A stretch of 64,000 nt of DNA from DASUPK01 sp963831605. GTDB taxonomy: Bacteria; Actinomycetota; Thermoleophilia; Solirubrobacterales; 70-9. Each line of letters begins with the position of its first letter. Within the stretch, counting starts at the first letter, position 1. The stretch is from the NCBI GenBank assembly GCA_963831605.1, contig CAWHQR010000008.1, positions 62,001-126,000 of the forward strand, read 5' to 3'. Of the stretch, positions 42,303 through 49,585 are shown in pieces. The notes under the pieces were generated by a model, which was given only the letters and a program-made list of their open reading frames with translations, was not told where the DNA came from and searched no databases. The position numbers and the translations under genes were made by a program.

Positions 42303-43208
42303 ATGAAGGTGAGCGACAAGGCGATCGTCTTTGGTGTGCTCGTGGCCGCGCTGGCGCTGGGTTTCTACCTGATGCTTCTCGCTCCCAAGCGCCAGAAGGC
42401 GAGCGATCTCAATAACCAGATCAGCCAGCTCCACGCCTCGATCTCGCAGCAGGAGCAGGTGGCGAGCTTCGCCGAGACGGCTCGAAAGGACTTCCCGCGC
42501 TACTACGGCCGCCTGGTCGTTCTCGGCAAGGCCGTTCCACAGCAGGCGGACACCGGCTCGATGCTCGTGCAGCTCAACTCGATCGCCGGCGACACCAATG
42601 TCGACTTCCGCTCGATCGAGCTCGGTACCGATACGGCAACCGCAGGCGCCGGCACCACCCCGGCGAGCACTCCCACCGCGTCGGCCGCCTCGAATTCGAC
42701 CGCGGCCCCCGCCGGCACTTCGACCACGCCGAGTACCGGATCCACCACCCCCTCGACTGGCTCGACGAGCGGTACCACGGCGGGCACCTCCAGCACGACC
42801 TCCACTGCCTCCGCCACGCCCGTCCCCGCCACCGAGTCCTCGGCGGCTGCGCTGCCGATCGGCGCCGTGGTTGGTCCCGCCGGGCTCCCCACCCTCCCGT
42901 ACACCCTCAAGTTCACCGGCGGCTACTTCGATATCGCGAACTTCATCGGCGGCGTCGACAACCTCGTGCAGCCGACCGCGAGCGGCGTGCGCGTCACTCC
43001 TGACGGGCGTCTGTTCACCGTCGACGGGTTCTCCATCAACGGTGGCCTGCAGGGGGCGTCACCGACGCTTCAAGCGAGCTTCGCGGTGACGACCTACGCG
43101 ACGCCTGAAACCCAGGGCCTGACGCTCGGGGCAAGCCCCAGCGGCCCGGCGCCGTCCGTTACGGGCGCCGCCACGGCTCAGCCCGCAAGCGCGGTGGTGG
43201 CGAAATGA
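42303..43208 (+). CDS. pilO: Type IV pilus alignment protein PilO with mucin-like insert
   Basis: A 301-residue bitopic protein from ATG 42303. One membrane helix (IVFGVLVAALALGFYLMLL) is followed by a coiled coil with DLNNQISQLHASISQQEQ, then SMLVQLNSIAGDTNVDFRS. A region of about 70 residues that is almost only Thr, Ser, Ala, Pro and Gly (residues about 117-185) is inserted before the second half of the ferredoxin-like domain (YTLKFTGGYFDIANFIGG). It pairs with PilN. The low-complexity insert is unusual for PilO and could be glycosylated. Confidence 0.88.
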   Translation: MKVSDKAIVFGVLVAALALGFYLMLLAPKRQKASDLNNQISQLHASISQQEQVASFAETARKDFPRYYGRLVVLGKAVPQQADTGSMLVQLNSIAGDTNVDFRSIELGTDTATAGAGTTPASTPTASAASNSTAAPAGTSTTPSTGSTTPSTGSTSGTTAGTSSTTSTASATPVPATESSAAALPIGAVVGPAGLPTLPYTLKFTGGYFDIANFIGGVDNLVQPTASGVRVTPDGRLFTVDGFSINGGLQGASPTLQASFAVTTYATPETQGLTLGASPSGPAPSVTGAATAQPASAVVAK

Positions 43209-44035
43209 GTGCCTGGAAGGTTCGAAAGTTCTTCGGCGACCTGGTCTATGACCTGCGGAGTCGCAACCTGCTTCCTGTCGTGATCATGCTGGCCGTCGGA
43301 ATCGTCGCGGTCCCGCTCCTGGTCTCGCGCGGATCCTCCGGAAACGGCTCGGTCAGTCTCGGCCCGACGGCTTCCGCGGTGGCCCCCTCGCCGCTGGCTG
43401 AGCACGCGGTCATCGCCTACCACCCGCCGGGATTGCGCAATGCGAAGTCGCGGCTGAACGACCTCAGCTCCAAGAACCCGTTCATCCAGCAGTTCACCCA
43501 AAGCGGCTCGAAGACGGGTTCGTCTTCGAGCACCTCGTCCGGCGGGTCGCTGGATCAGGTCACGGCCTTCCCCGGCGACTACTCCGGGCAGAACGGCTCG
43601 AGCGGTGGCACGGGTGGAGGGGGGAGCAACGGCGGCAAGGGCGGTAGCGGCGGCGGCTCCGGCGGCTCCGGCGGCGGCGGCAAGACGCAGACCGTCTACA
43701 GCTACTACCAGACCGATGTCACGATCGGTGAGGCCGGCGGCCAGCAGGTGGCGGCACATAACCTGAGCCAGTTCCAGTTCCTGCCCAGCCCCGACAAGCC
43801 GGCGCTTACCTACATGGGAACCGCTTCCTCCGGCCAGCAGGCGCTCTTCCTGGTCTCCAAGGACGTGACGAGCGTGGGCGGCACCGGCATCTGCTTCCCG
43901 ACCGCCGACGAGTGCCAGCTGCTCGGCCTGAAGGCGGGCGCGGGCGCCGACTTCTACTACGCCCCGGACGGCAAGACCTACCACGTGCAGGTCACGCGCA
44001 TCAAGCACGTGACCAGCTCGAAGCCGCCCGCCTGA
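43205..44035 (+). CDS. PilP-like periplasmic pilus protein with Gly-rich linker
   Basis: A 276-residue protein with an N-terminal helix (LLPVVIMLAVGIVAVPLLV), a short SKNPFIQ segment resembling the RNPF motif of PilP/GspC, a linker made almost entirely of Gly and Ser (about residues 140-158), and a small C-terminal beta domain with one Cys pair. Overlaps pilO by four bases and ends the pilMNO operon. The PilP assignment rests on position and layout, not strong sequence match. No secretin (PilQ) is encoded, so how the fibre crosses the envelope is open. Confidence 0.6.
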   Translation: MSAWKVRKFFGDLVYDLRSRNLLPVVIMLAVGIVAVPLLVSRGSSGNGSVSLGPTASAVAPSPLAEHAVIAYHPPGLRNAKSRLNDLSSKNPFIQQFTQSGSKTGSSSSTSSGGSLDQVTAFPGDYSGQNGSSGGTGGGGSNGGKGGSGGGSGGSGGGGKTQTVYSYYQTDVTIGEAGGQQVAAHNLSQFQFLPSPDKPALTYMGTASSGQQALFLVSKDVTSVGGTGICFPTADECQLLGLKAGAGADFYYAPDGKTYHVQVTRIKHVTSSKPPA

Positions 44036-44087
44036 GCTCGGCCCGCAGCGCTTCACAAAGTAAAGCTTTGGCGCTATCCTGGGCCGC

Positions 44088-44420
44088 GTGTTCGACCGAG
44101 AATGTCCTGTCTGCCGGACTGCGGAGGTCATCTCCGGCAAGTGGACCCTCCTCATCATCCGCGACCTGGCGGACTCCTCGCTCCGCTTCTGTGAGCTGGA
44201 GCGTTCCCTGGAGGGAATCAGCCCCAGGACTCTCTCGCTGCGCCTGAGGGCGCTCGAGGAGCAGGGCATCGTCGAGCGCCGCACCTTCCCGGAGGTGCCG
44301 CCGCGCGTGACCTACCAGCTCACCGACAAGGGCCAGGCCCTCGTCCCGCTGATCGAGGACATGCGCAGCTACGGCCGGAAGTGGATCCCGGTCGACGAGC
44401 GCGTTCCCGCCGCGGTCTAG
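44088..44420 (+). CDS. HxlR-family transcriptional regulator
   Basis: A 110-residue winged helix of the HxlR type: CPVCRTAEVISGKWTLLIIR, RFCELERSLEGISPRTLSLR and the wing PPRVTYQLTDKGQAL. The N-terminal Cys pair (CPVC) could sense oxidants or electrophiles as in HypR/QorR-type members. GTG at 44088. Upstream CAAAG..CTTTG around AAAGCTTT (near 44056-44070) is a possible operator. The regulated gene is unknown. Confidence 0.88.
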   Translation: MFDRECPVCRTAEVISGKWTLLIIRDLADSSLRFCELERSLEGISPRTLSLRLRALEEQGIVERRTFPEVPPRVTYQLTDKGQALVPLIEDMRSYGRKWIPVDERVPAAV

Positions 44421-44535
44421 GCACGGCAGAGCCAAAACCTGGCAATGAAGGGGGGAGGGGCGGAGCGCCGCCGTGGTCCCTCGGGCGTCCGTGGAGACTT
44501 TGGGCGTCCATAGACACCCAAACCCTCCGCACGCA
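44421..44535. other. Intergenic stretch without recognised feature
   Basis: A purine-rich segment (GAAGGGGGGAGGGGCGGAG near 44446) followed by mixed sequence with no convincing coding frame, promoter or terminator. It leads into the second copy of the 57-bp repeat and a tandem repeat before the next gene. Confidence 0.4.
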
Positions 44536-44592
44536 GCCGATTGCAGCATTGAGGGGGCTATAGGCCCCTTAAGGCTGCAAACGAGGGGATCG
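44536..44592 (+). repeat. 57-bp structured dispersed repeat, copy 2
   Basis: Same element as 27441-27497 with two substitutions. Here the outer arms are perfect (TTGCAGC with GCTGCAA) around the GGGGC-TATAG-GCCCC hairpin, and the change A to G at the sixth arm base improves pairing compared with copy 1, which favours a conserved RNA or DNA structure. It lies downstream of the HxlR gene. Confidence 0.85.
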
Positions 44593-44615
44593 CAGCTTCG
44601 AGAACGAGCCGGCGA

Positions 44616-44718
44616 CCATGCCGCCCTCCTTCATCGCCGCAGTTGACGTGCCATGCCGCCCTCCTTCATCGCCGCAGCTGACGCACGCGCCACCCTCCCT
44701 TCATCGCCGCCTTTGAAG
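44616..44718 (+). repeat. 35-bp tandem repeat, about three copies
   Basis: Units begin at 44616 and 44651 with CCATGCCGCCCTCCTTCATC and continue with GCCGCAGTTGACGTG or GCCGCAGCTGACGCA. A third, degenerate unit runs from about 44686 to 44718 and retains CTTCATCGCCGC. No dyad symmetry or spacer pattern suggests CRISPR. Confidence 0.85.
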
Positions 44719-44820
44719 TCCGTCCCTGATCCCACGTCGGCCCCAGGCATCCCACCCCCACCGCTGCAATCCCGCTGTCACGCGCAGGAACGTCCGTAAG
44801 AACGGGCGAATCCGACTTGC

Positions 44821-46509
44821 GTGACCACACTTGAGAGCACCACAGAGAGACTTGAGGAGGCGCTGAGGCGTCTCGCTGTCGAAGCCGCCGACCTATTCGA
44901 GGAGCTGCTGTCGACCGGGGCGGAGATGCCCTTCGATCTGGAGCCCACCGACGATGGGCCGCTGCCGATGTACTCCTACGCGCCGCTGACGGGGCAGTTC
45001 ATCCAGCGGCACCTGGCCGAGCTGCGCCGTCTCGAGGCATTCGTCGAGGTGCGCGAGATCGCCGGCGAGGAGTCCGCGATCGGCTTCATGATCGGCCTCT
45101 GGGAGGGGAAGACCGAGTTCGACATCTCCGGCGACCGGCTGCAGGGCGCCGTCAACGCCGTACTGGCGACGATCCGCTCGGACTCCGACGAGGCGACTCC
45201 TGCCGGAGAGGTGATCGTCCCGCTCGTCGGCTTCCACATGCCGAAGGACGAGATCGAGCTTGATGGGGTGCGAATCGTGCGCGCCGACCTGGTGGAGGAC
45301 GCCCCGCTCGATGCGGTGGACGCGACCAGGTCCGGCGGGCACGGAAAGCCGGGCTTCCTGGCCTGCCTGAGCAGTGGCGTCGCCGCGGTCGCGCCGGCCG
45401 CGGTCGTCGCAGACGACCTGAGACGTGCGCTGCGCACGATGAGACTGTTCCGGCCCGGCGCCGTCGGGCTCTCATCCCACGGCTGGGCCAAGCGGACCGG
45501 CGGCTGGGAGCGCTTCGGCACGGGCGCAACCCGTCCGCGCCAGGGCGGGTACCGGCTGACCGGCAACGAGGTCGGCGATCTGGAGAGCTTCGGGCGCATG
45601 CTGATTGAGCGTGGATCGCGCCAGCCCTCGCTCGACTGGGCGGCCTCCCGCTTCGAGCTTGGCTCCGAGCGCGGTTCCTTGATCGAGGCGCTGAGCGACT
45701 ATCTGCTCGCCCTCCGGGGTCTGCTGGAGGGCGGGGGAGCGGCGCGGACGACGATGTCCGCCCGCGTGGCGGCGCTCGCCTGCGAGCCTCACGAGCGGGA
45801 GCAGGGCCGTGTCACGGTCGAACGTGCTCTGGCGATCGAGCGAAAGCTGATGAGCGGAGGCCGCTACCGGCCCGTGGCCGGCGCCTCGCCGCTGGACGTG
45901 ATCGCGGAGCTCGAGGAGCTCCTGCGACGCCTGCTCAAGGGACTTGCCACCGGAGAGCTGGGAGGAGACCTGAGGGCCGCCGCAGACGAGGTACTGCTCT
46001 CCGAGGGTCTTTCGGCCACCCACGTAGAGACGCCGGGCATCGGCGAGACCGCCGAATGGCGCCTTCCCGATCTGACGGCCGACGATGCGCTGGATCTGTC
46101 GGCGATCGCCGACGGCAACATCGGCGAGCAGGAGATCACGGTTCACAGGGCCGAGGACGGCGAAACGTCGGAGACGAACCAAATGGACGATTTGTCCGTC
46201 CGCGGGGGCGAGGAGGATCGGCAATCGACGACGAGGATCGTCGTCGATGATGTCGAACTACCCGAGATCATGAGCGCCGAAGGCGACCATCGGGATCCGA
46301 CCCGCCCCGACGAGGGGGGTCGCGCCGATTGGTTCAGCGCCGGCGGCGGCGAGCCGGAGTGGCCCGCCTTCGCGAGGCCGCGCCGCAAGGACCACGCGGA
46401 GCGCGAGCCGTCGAAGGACCGCGTCCGCTACCTGTTCCCGGTCCCGGACGCCACCGACTGGTCGATCGGCGAGCTCCGCTACGAGCGCGAGCGGTCACCA
46501 GGCCGCTGA
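44821..46509 (+). CDS. 562-residue acidic protein of unknown function
   Basis: From GTG 44821. The N-terminal 190 residues are mixed alpha/beta with repeated acidic helices. A central helical part (about residues 200-370) contains WAASRFELGSERGSLIEALS followed by LLALRGLLEGG and a long helix pair ending ALAIERKLMSGGRY. This spacing faintly resembles ApeA-type HEPN modules, but the RNase His is absent, so I do not assign it. The C-terminal 150 residues are disordered and acidic, ending with a short conserved-looking RVRYLFPVPDATDWSIGELR peptide. It stands directly before the convergent ArsA pair. Confidence 0.65.
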   Translation: MTTLESTTERLEEALRRLAVEAADLFEELLSTGAEMPFDLEPTDDGPLPMYSYAPLTGQFIQRHLAELRRLEAFVEVREIAGEESAIGFMIGLWEGKTEFDISGDRLQGAVNAVLATIRSDSDEATPAGEVIVPLVGFHMPKDEIELDGVRIVRADLVEDAPLDAVDATRSGGHGKPGFLACLSSGVAAVAPAAVVADDLRRALRTMRLFRPGAVGLSSHGWAKRTGGWERFGTGATRPRQGGYRLTGNEVGDLESFGRMLIERGSRQPSLDWAASRFELGSERGSLIEALSDYLLALRGLLEGGGAARTTMSARVAALACEPHEREQGRVTVERALAIERKLMSGGRYRPVAGASPLDVIAELEELLRRLLKGLATGELGGDLRAAADEVLLSEGLSATHVETPGIGETAEWRLPDLTADDALDLSAIADGNIGEQEITVHRAEDGETSETNQMDDLSVRGGEEDRQSTTRIVVDDVELPEIMSAEGDHRDPTRPDEGGRADWFSAGGGEPEWPAFARPRRKDHAEREPSKDRVRYLFPVPDATDWSIGELRYERERSPGR

Positions 46510-46522
46510 TTTCCGGAGCCAG

Positions 46523-47668
46523 CTACTCAGCGCCCGCAGCCGCCAGCGCCTCGCGCTGCTCCTCGGTCGCGAACAGGTAGCGATTGATCTTGAGCAGGGC
46601 GGCGAGGTCGTGCACGTCCTCGTCCAGGTACGGGATCCGGATGACGGCCTTCGGCGTGAGCTCGCGCTGGAGATGCTCGACGTTCTTCGCGTCCCGCTGC
46701 GCGAGCGCCTGATAGTCGGCGAAGTTCTGCGCGACGCGCTCGGCGAGCTCGTCCGAGAGCAGCCCGTGGAGGTCGCCCTCCGCCTCACTCCCCGCCTCCT
46801 CGTCGGCCTCGTAGTGGACCTTGTTGACGATCACGCCCCCGACAGGGAGCTTGGCCTCGACCAGCTTGCGGTGGAAGTAGACGGCCTCGTTCACCGGCTC
46901 GCCCTGCGGTCCGCAGACCACGACGAACGTGGTGGCAGGGTCGGCGAGCAGCTCGGAGACCCGCTTGGCCCGCTCCCGGAACCCGTCGACCATCCCGCTG
47001 AACGCCTGGAAGAACTCGCTCAGGTCGGTGAGCAGATCCAGTCCCGTGACGCGCTTCAGCACGCTCATCGCCATCGAACTGCCGCGGCCGACGACCTTGG
47101 TGGCGAATCCCGTCGGCTTCATGAACATCTGCATCCCGCGGCCCTCGATGAACTGCGTGAGCCGCTTGGGCGCGTCGAGGAAGTCGAGGGCGTTGCGCGA
47201 GGGCGGCGTATCGAGCACGAGGAAGTCGTAGCGCCCCTCCTGGTGAATCTCGAACAGCTTCTCCATCGCCATGTACTCCTGCGAACCCGCCAGCGCGTTG
47301 GAGAGCTGTTTGTAGATGCGGTTCTCGAGAATGCGGTCCCGCGTCTCGGCGTCCGGGGCGTGCTTGCGCACGAGGTCGTCGAAGGTCGCCTTGGGGTCGA
47401 GCATCATGGCCCAGAGCTCCCCCTTCATCTCGATCCCGCATTGCTCGAAGAGCTTCGGGTCCACCTTGCTCGGCGTGTTTTCGAGCTCCTTGAGGCCCAG
47501 GGAATCCGCCAGCCGCTTGGCCGGGTCGATGGTCAGAACGCACACCCGCTGGCCGCGGGCCGCGAGGCCGGCGGCGAGCGCGGCCGAGGTGGTCGTCTTG
47601 CCGACCCCGCCCGAGCCGGCGCAGATGCAGATCCCGTGCCCCTCGACGATGTCCGTGATCGAGGGCAT
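46523..47668 (-). CDS. ArsA-family ATPase, second of a pair (Rv3680-like)
   Basis: A 381-residue deviant-Walker P-loop ATPase: CAGSGGVGKTTTSAALAAGL, switch I DPAKRLADSLG and switch II FLVLDTPPSRNALDFL. The domain is single, unlike fused ArsA pumps. Paired adjacent ArsA ATPases are found in mycobacteria (Rv3679/Rv3680), where they form a complex linked to envelope and redox stress; a similar heteromer is likely. The C-terminus ends with YLDEDVHDLAALLKI, a pattern of this subgroup. Its ATG shares one base with the stop of the partner gene. Confidence 0.9.
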   Translation of the reverse strand: MPSITDIVEGHGICICAGSGGVGKTTTSAALAAGLAARGQRVCVLTIDPAKRLADSLGLKELENTPSKVDPKLFEQCGIEMKGELWAMMLDPKATFDDLVRKHAPDAETRDRILENRIYKQLSNALAGSQEYMAMEKLFEIHQEGRYDFLVLDTPPSRNALDFLDAPKRLTQFIEGRGMQMFMKPTGFATKVVGRGSSMAMSVLKRVTGLDLLTDLSEFFQAFSGMVDGFRERAKRVSELLADPATTFVVVCGPQGEPVNEAVYFHRKLVEAKLPVGGVIVNKVHYEADEEAGSEAEGDLHGLLSDELAERVAQNFADYQALAQRDAKNVEHLQRELTPKAVIRIPYLDEDVHDLAALLKINRYLFATEEQREALAAAGAE

Positions 47669-48588
47669 CAGACGAGCGCCCCGGAGAGCCGCTCGAGCGA
47701 GGACACGTCGAGCTGCGGCTTGAAGATGAAGGGGAGGGTCTTGACCGGGGAGGAGACGGCCTTCTTCAGACGCTGGAGCTGCTCACGCTGGGAGCGCGAA
47801 CGGCGGAACTCCGAGAGCGCGGCGCGCACGGCGGCCCTGGCCGGGCCGTCGGCCTCATCGAGCGCCCTCTCCAGCTCCGAGCCCTCGCTCTTCGAGAAGC
47901 GCTCCGGATAGAGAGCGTTCATGTAGATGCGGTCGACGGCCATTCCGATCTCGCCGGTCAGCGACTCCTCCAGCGATGCGGACTCGTTCACAGGCATCTC
48001 CTCGGGCAGCGAGACGATCGCCACTCCCGTCGTGTCGTGGTCGGTGATGAACCGATCGAGCTCCTGGGCCTGGGAGTGGATCGGGCCCACCCGGGCGATG
48101 CCCGCGAAGGTCCGGGGAGTCTGCAGAAAGCCGATCCCGTGTCCCGTCGCGGGCGCATCGACGATCACGAGGTCGTACTCCTCCGCCTTCTTCACCCTGC
48201 GATCCGGCTGCGCCAGCTCCCAGATCTTCCCGATCGTGACCAGCTCCTTGAGCCCCGGGGTCGCGGCAGCCAGGTAGTTGAAGATTCGGGAGCGAACGAG
48301 CATGTCCCGCATCGCGCGGACCTTGAGCTGGAGCAGCAGGTACTCGCGCAGCGACTGATCGGGGTCGATCGAGATCGCCCACAGGTTGTCGGCCACCTCG
48401 ACCTCGTGGAAGCCGATCTCGGCACGCCTGAAGGCCCGCGAGGCGGTCTCCTGGCCGCCGATCTCGCAGACGATCGTCCGCTTGCCTCGCGCGGCGGCCG
48501 CGAGGCCCAGCGAGATGGAGATCGTCGACTTGCCGACGCCCCCCTTGCCGGTCACGAAAACCAGTCGTTTGTCGAGTAGCTCAGGCAT
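47668..48588 (-). CDS. ArsA-family ATPase, first of a pair (Rv3679-like)
   Basis: A 306-residue partner ATPase with Walker A VTGKGGVGKSTISISLGLAA and switch II LVIVDAPATGHGIGFLQTP. It lacks the anion-binding Cys of arsenite pumps, so arsenic transport is unlikely. The first gene of the pair; divergent from parA with 64 bases between the starts. The arrangement suggests shared regulation with the ParA-FtsZ pair. Confidence 0.9.
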   Translation of the reverse strand: MPELLDKRLVFVTGKGGVGKSTISISLGLAAAARGKRTIVCEIGGQETASRAFRRAEIGFHEVEVADNLWAISIDPDQSLREYLLLQLKVRAMRDMLVRSRIFNYLAAATPGLKELVTIGKIWELAQPDRRVKKAEEYDLVIVDAPATGHGIGFLQTPRTFAGIARVGPIHSQAQELDRFITDHDTTGVAIVSLPEEMPVNESASLEESLTGEIGMAVDRIYMNALYPERFSKSEGSELERALDEADGPARAAVRAALSEFRRSRSQREQLQRLKKAVSSPVKTLPFIFKPQLDVSSLERLSGALV

Positions 48589-48652
48589 GCGGGGCGGATT
48601 CTTCCAACCAGGAGCAGGAAAGCGGCTCTCGCCTGCGAATTAGCCCGCCTAG

Positions 48653-49585
48653 ATGGCTAGTTTCCGCAGAAAGCACTCTTCTCAAACCGCTGAGGACGTC
48701 GGGCGCATGAGGCCCGAGGACCTCGTCGCTCCCACGCCCGAGAAGAAGGACGCGGGCAAGCAGGCCGACAAGGCGCCGAAGAAGGAGTCCGCGACGGGCA
48801 AGCAGCCGGAGAAGCCCAAGAACACGGGCCCGGCGAAGGTGATCGCGTTCGCCAACCAGAAGGGCGGCGTCGCGAAGACCACGACCGCTCTCAACCTCGC
48901 CGTCGCCTTCAAGGAGTCGGGCCACCGCGTCCTCTGCGTCGACATGGACCCGCAGGGCAACCTGACCATGAGCCAGGGTGTCGATCCGGACAAGGTCGAG
49001 AAGAGCATGTTCGACGTGCTCGTCCACCGGATCCCGATCTCGGAGATCATCGTCAAGCGCGAAATCGACGTCGCCGTCGCCTCGATCGACCTGGCCGGCG
49101 CCGAGATCGCGATGAGCACGCAGATCGGCCGCGAGCGGGCGCTGCAGAAGTCCTTCGACGAGATCCGCGACGACTACGACTTCATCTGCATCGACACGCC
49201 GCCCAGCCTCGGGCTGCTGACCGTGAACGCGCTCACCGCCGCGGACAAGGTGATCGTGCCGGTTCAGTGCGAGTACCTCTCGATGCGCGGGCTCGTCCAG
49301 CTTCAGAACACGCTCACGATGATCCGGGAGAACCTGAACCCCGGCGTCGAGATCGAGGGCATCCTGCCGACCATGCTCGACTCGCGGACCGTCCACGCCA
49401 AGGAGGCGGTGGAGATCCTCGAGGAGAACTTCGGTGAGCTCGTCTTCAAGTCGCGGATCCGCAAGGCGATCAAGTTCGCCGAGGCGCCGGTCCGCGGGAG
49501 CTCGGTCCTCAAGTACGACCCAACCGGAAAGGCCGCGGGCGCCTACCGCGACCTCGCGAAGGAGGTCCTCACCCATGACTCGTAA
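48653..49585 (+). CDS. parA: ParA-family ATPase
   Basis: A 310-residue Walker-type partition/positioning ATPase. A charged disordered N-terminus of about 60 residues (Lys/Glu/Pro-rich) precedes the deviant Walker A AFANQKGGVAKTTTALNLA, switch I VDMDPQGNLTM and switch II FICIDTPPSLGLLTVNAL. The Lys in GGVAKTT is the ParA signature. No ParB follows; instead the stop lies inside the start of an ftsZ-like gene (11-base overlap), so it may position a division or cytoskeletal structure rather than DNA. Confidence 0.92.
   Translation: MASFRRKHSSQTAEDVGRMRPEDLVAPTPEKKDAGKQADKAPKKESATGKQPEKPKNTGPAKVIAFANQKGGVAKTTTALNLAVAFKESGHRVLCVDMDPQGNLTMSQGVDPDKVEKSMFDVLVHRIPISEIIVKREIDVAVASIDLAGAEIAMSTQIGRERALQKSFDEIRDDYDFICIDTPPSLGLLTVNALTAADKVIVPVQCEYLSMRGLVQLQNTLTMIRENLNPGVEIEGILPTMLDSRTVHAKEAVEILEENFGELVFKSRIRKAIKFAEAPVRGSSVLKYDPTGKAAGAYRDLAKEVLTHDS

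Noticed and set aside
44616..44718. CRISPR array
   Set aside because: The units are contiguous tandem copies with no spacers, and no cas gene is visible.
46523..48588. Arsenite efflux ATPase genes
   Set aside because: The metal-binding Cys of ArsA pumps are absent, there is no arsB/arsR/arsC nearby, and the pairing matches Rv3679/Rv3680 instead.
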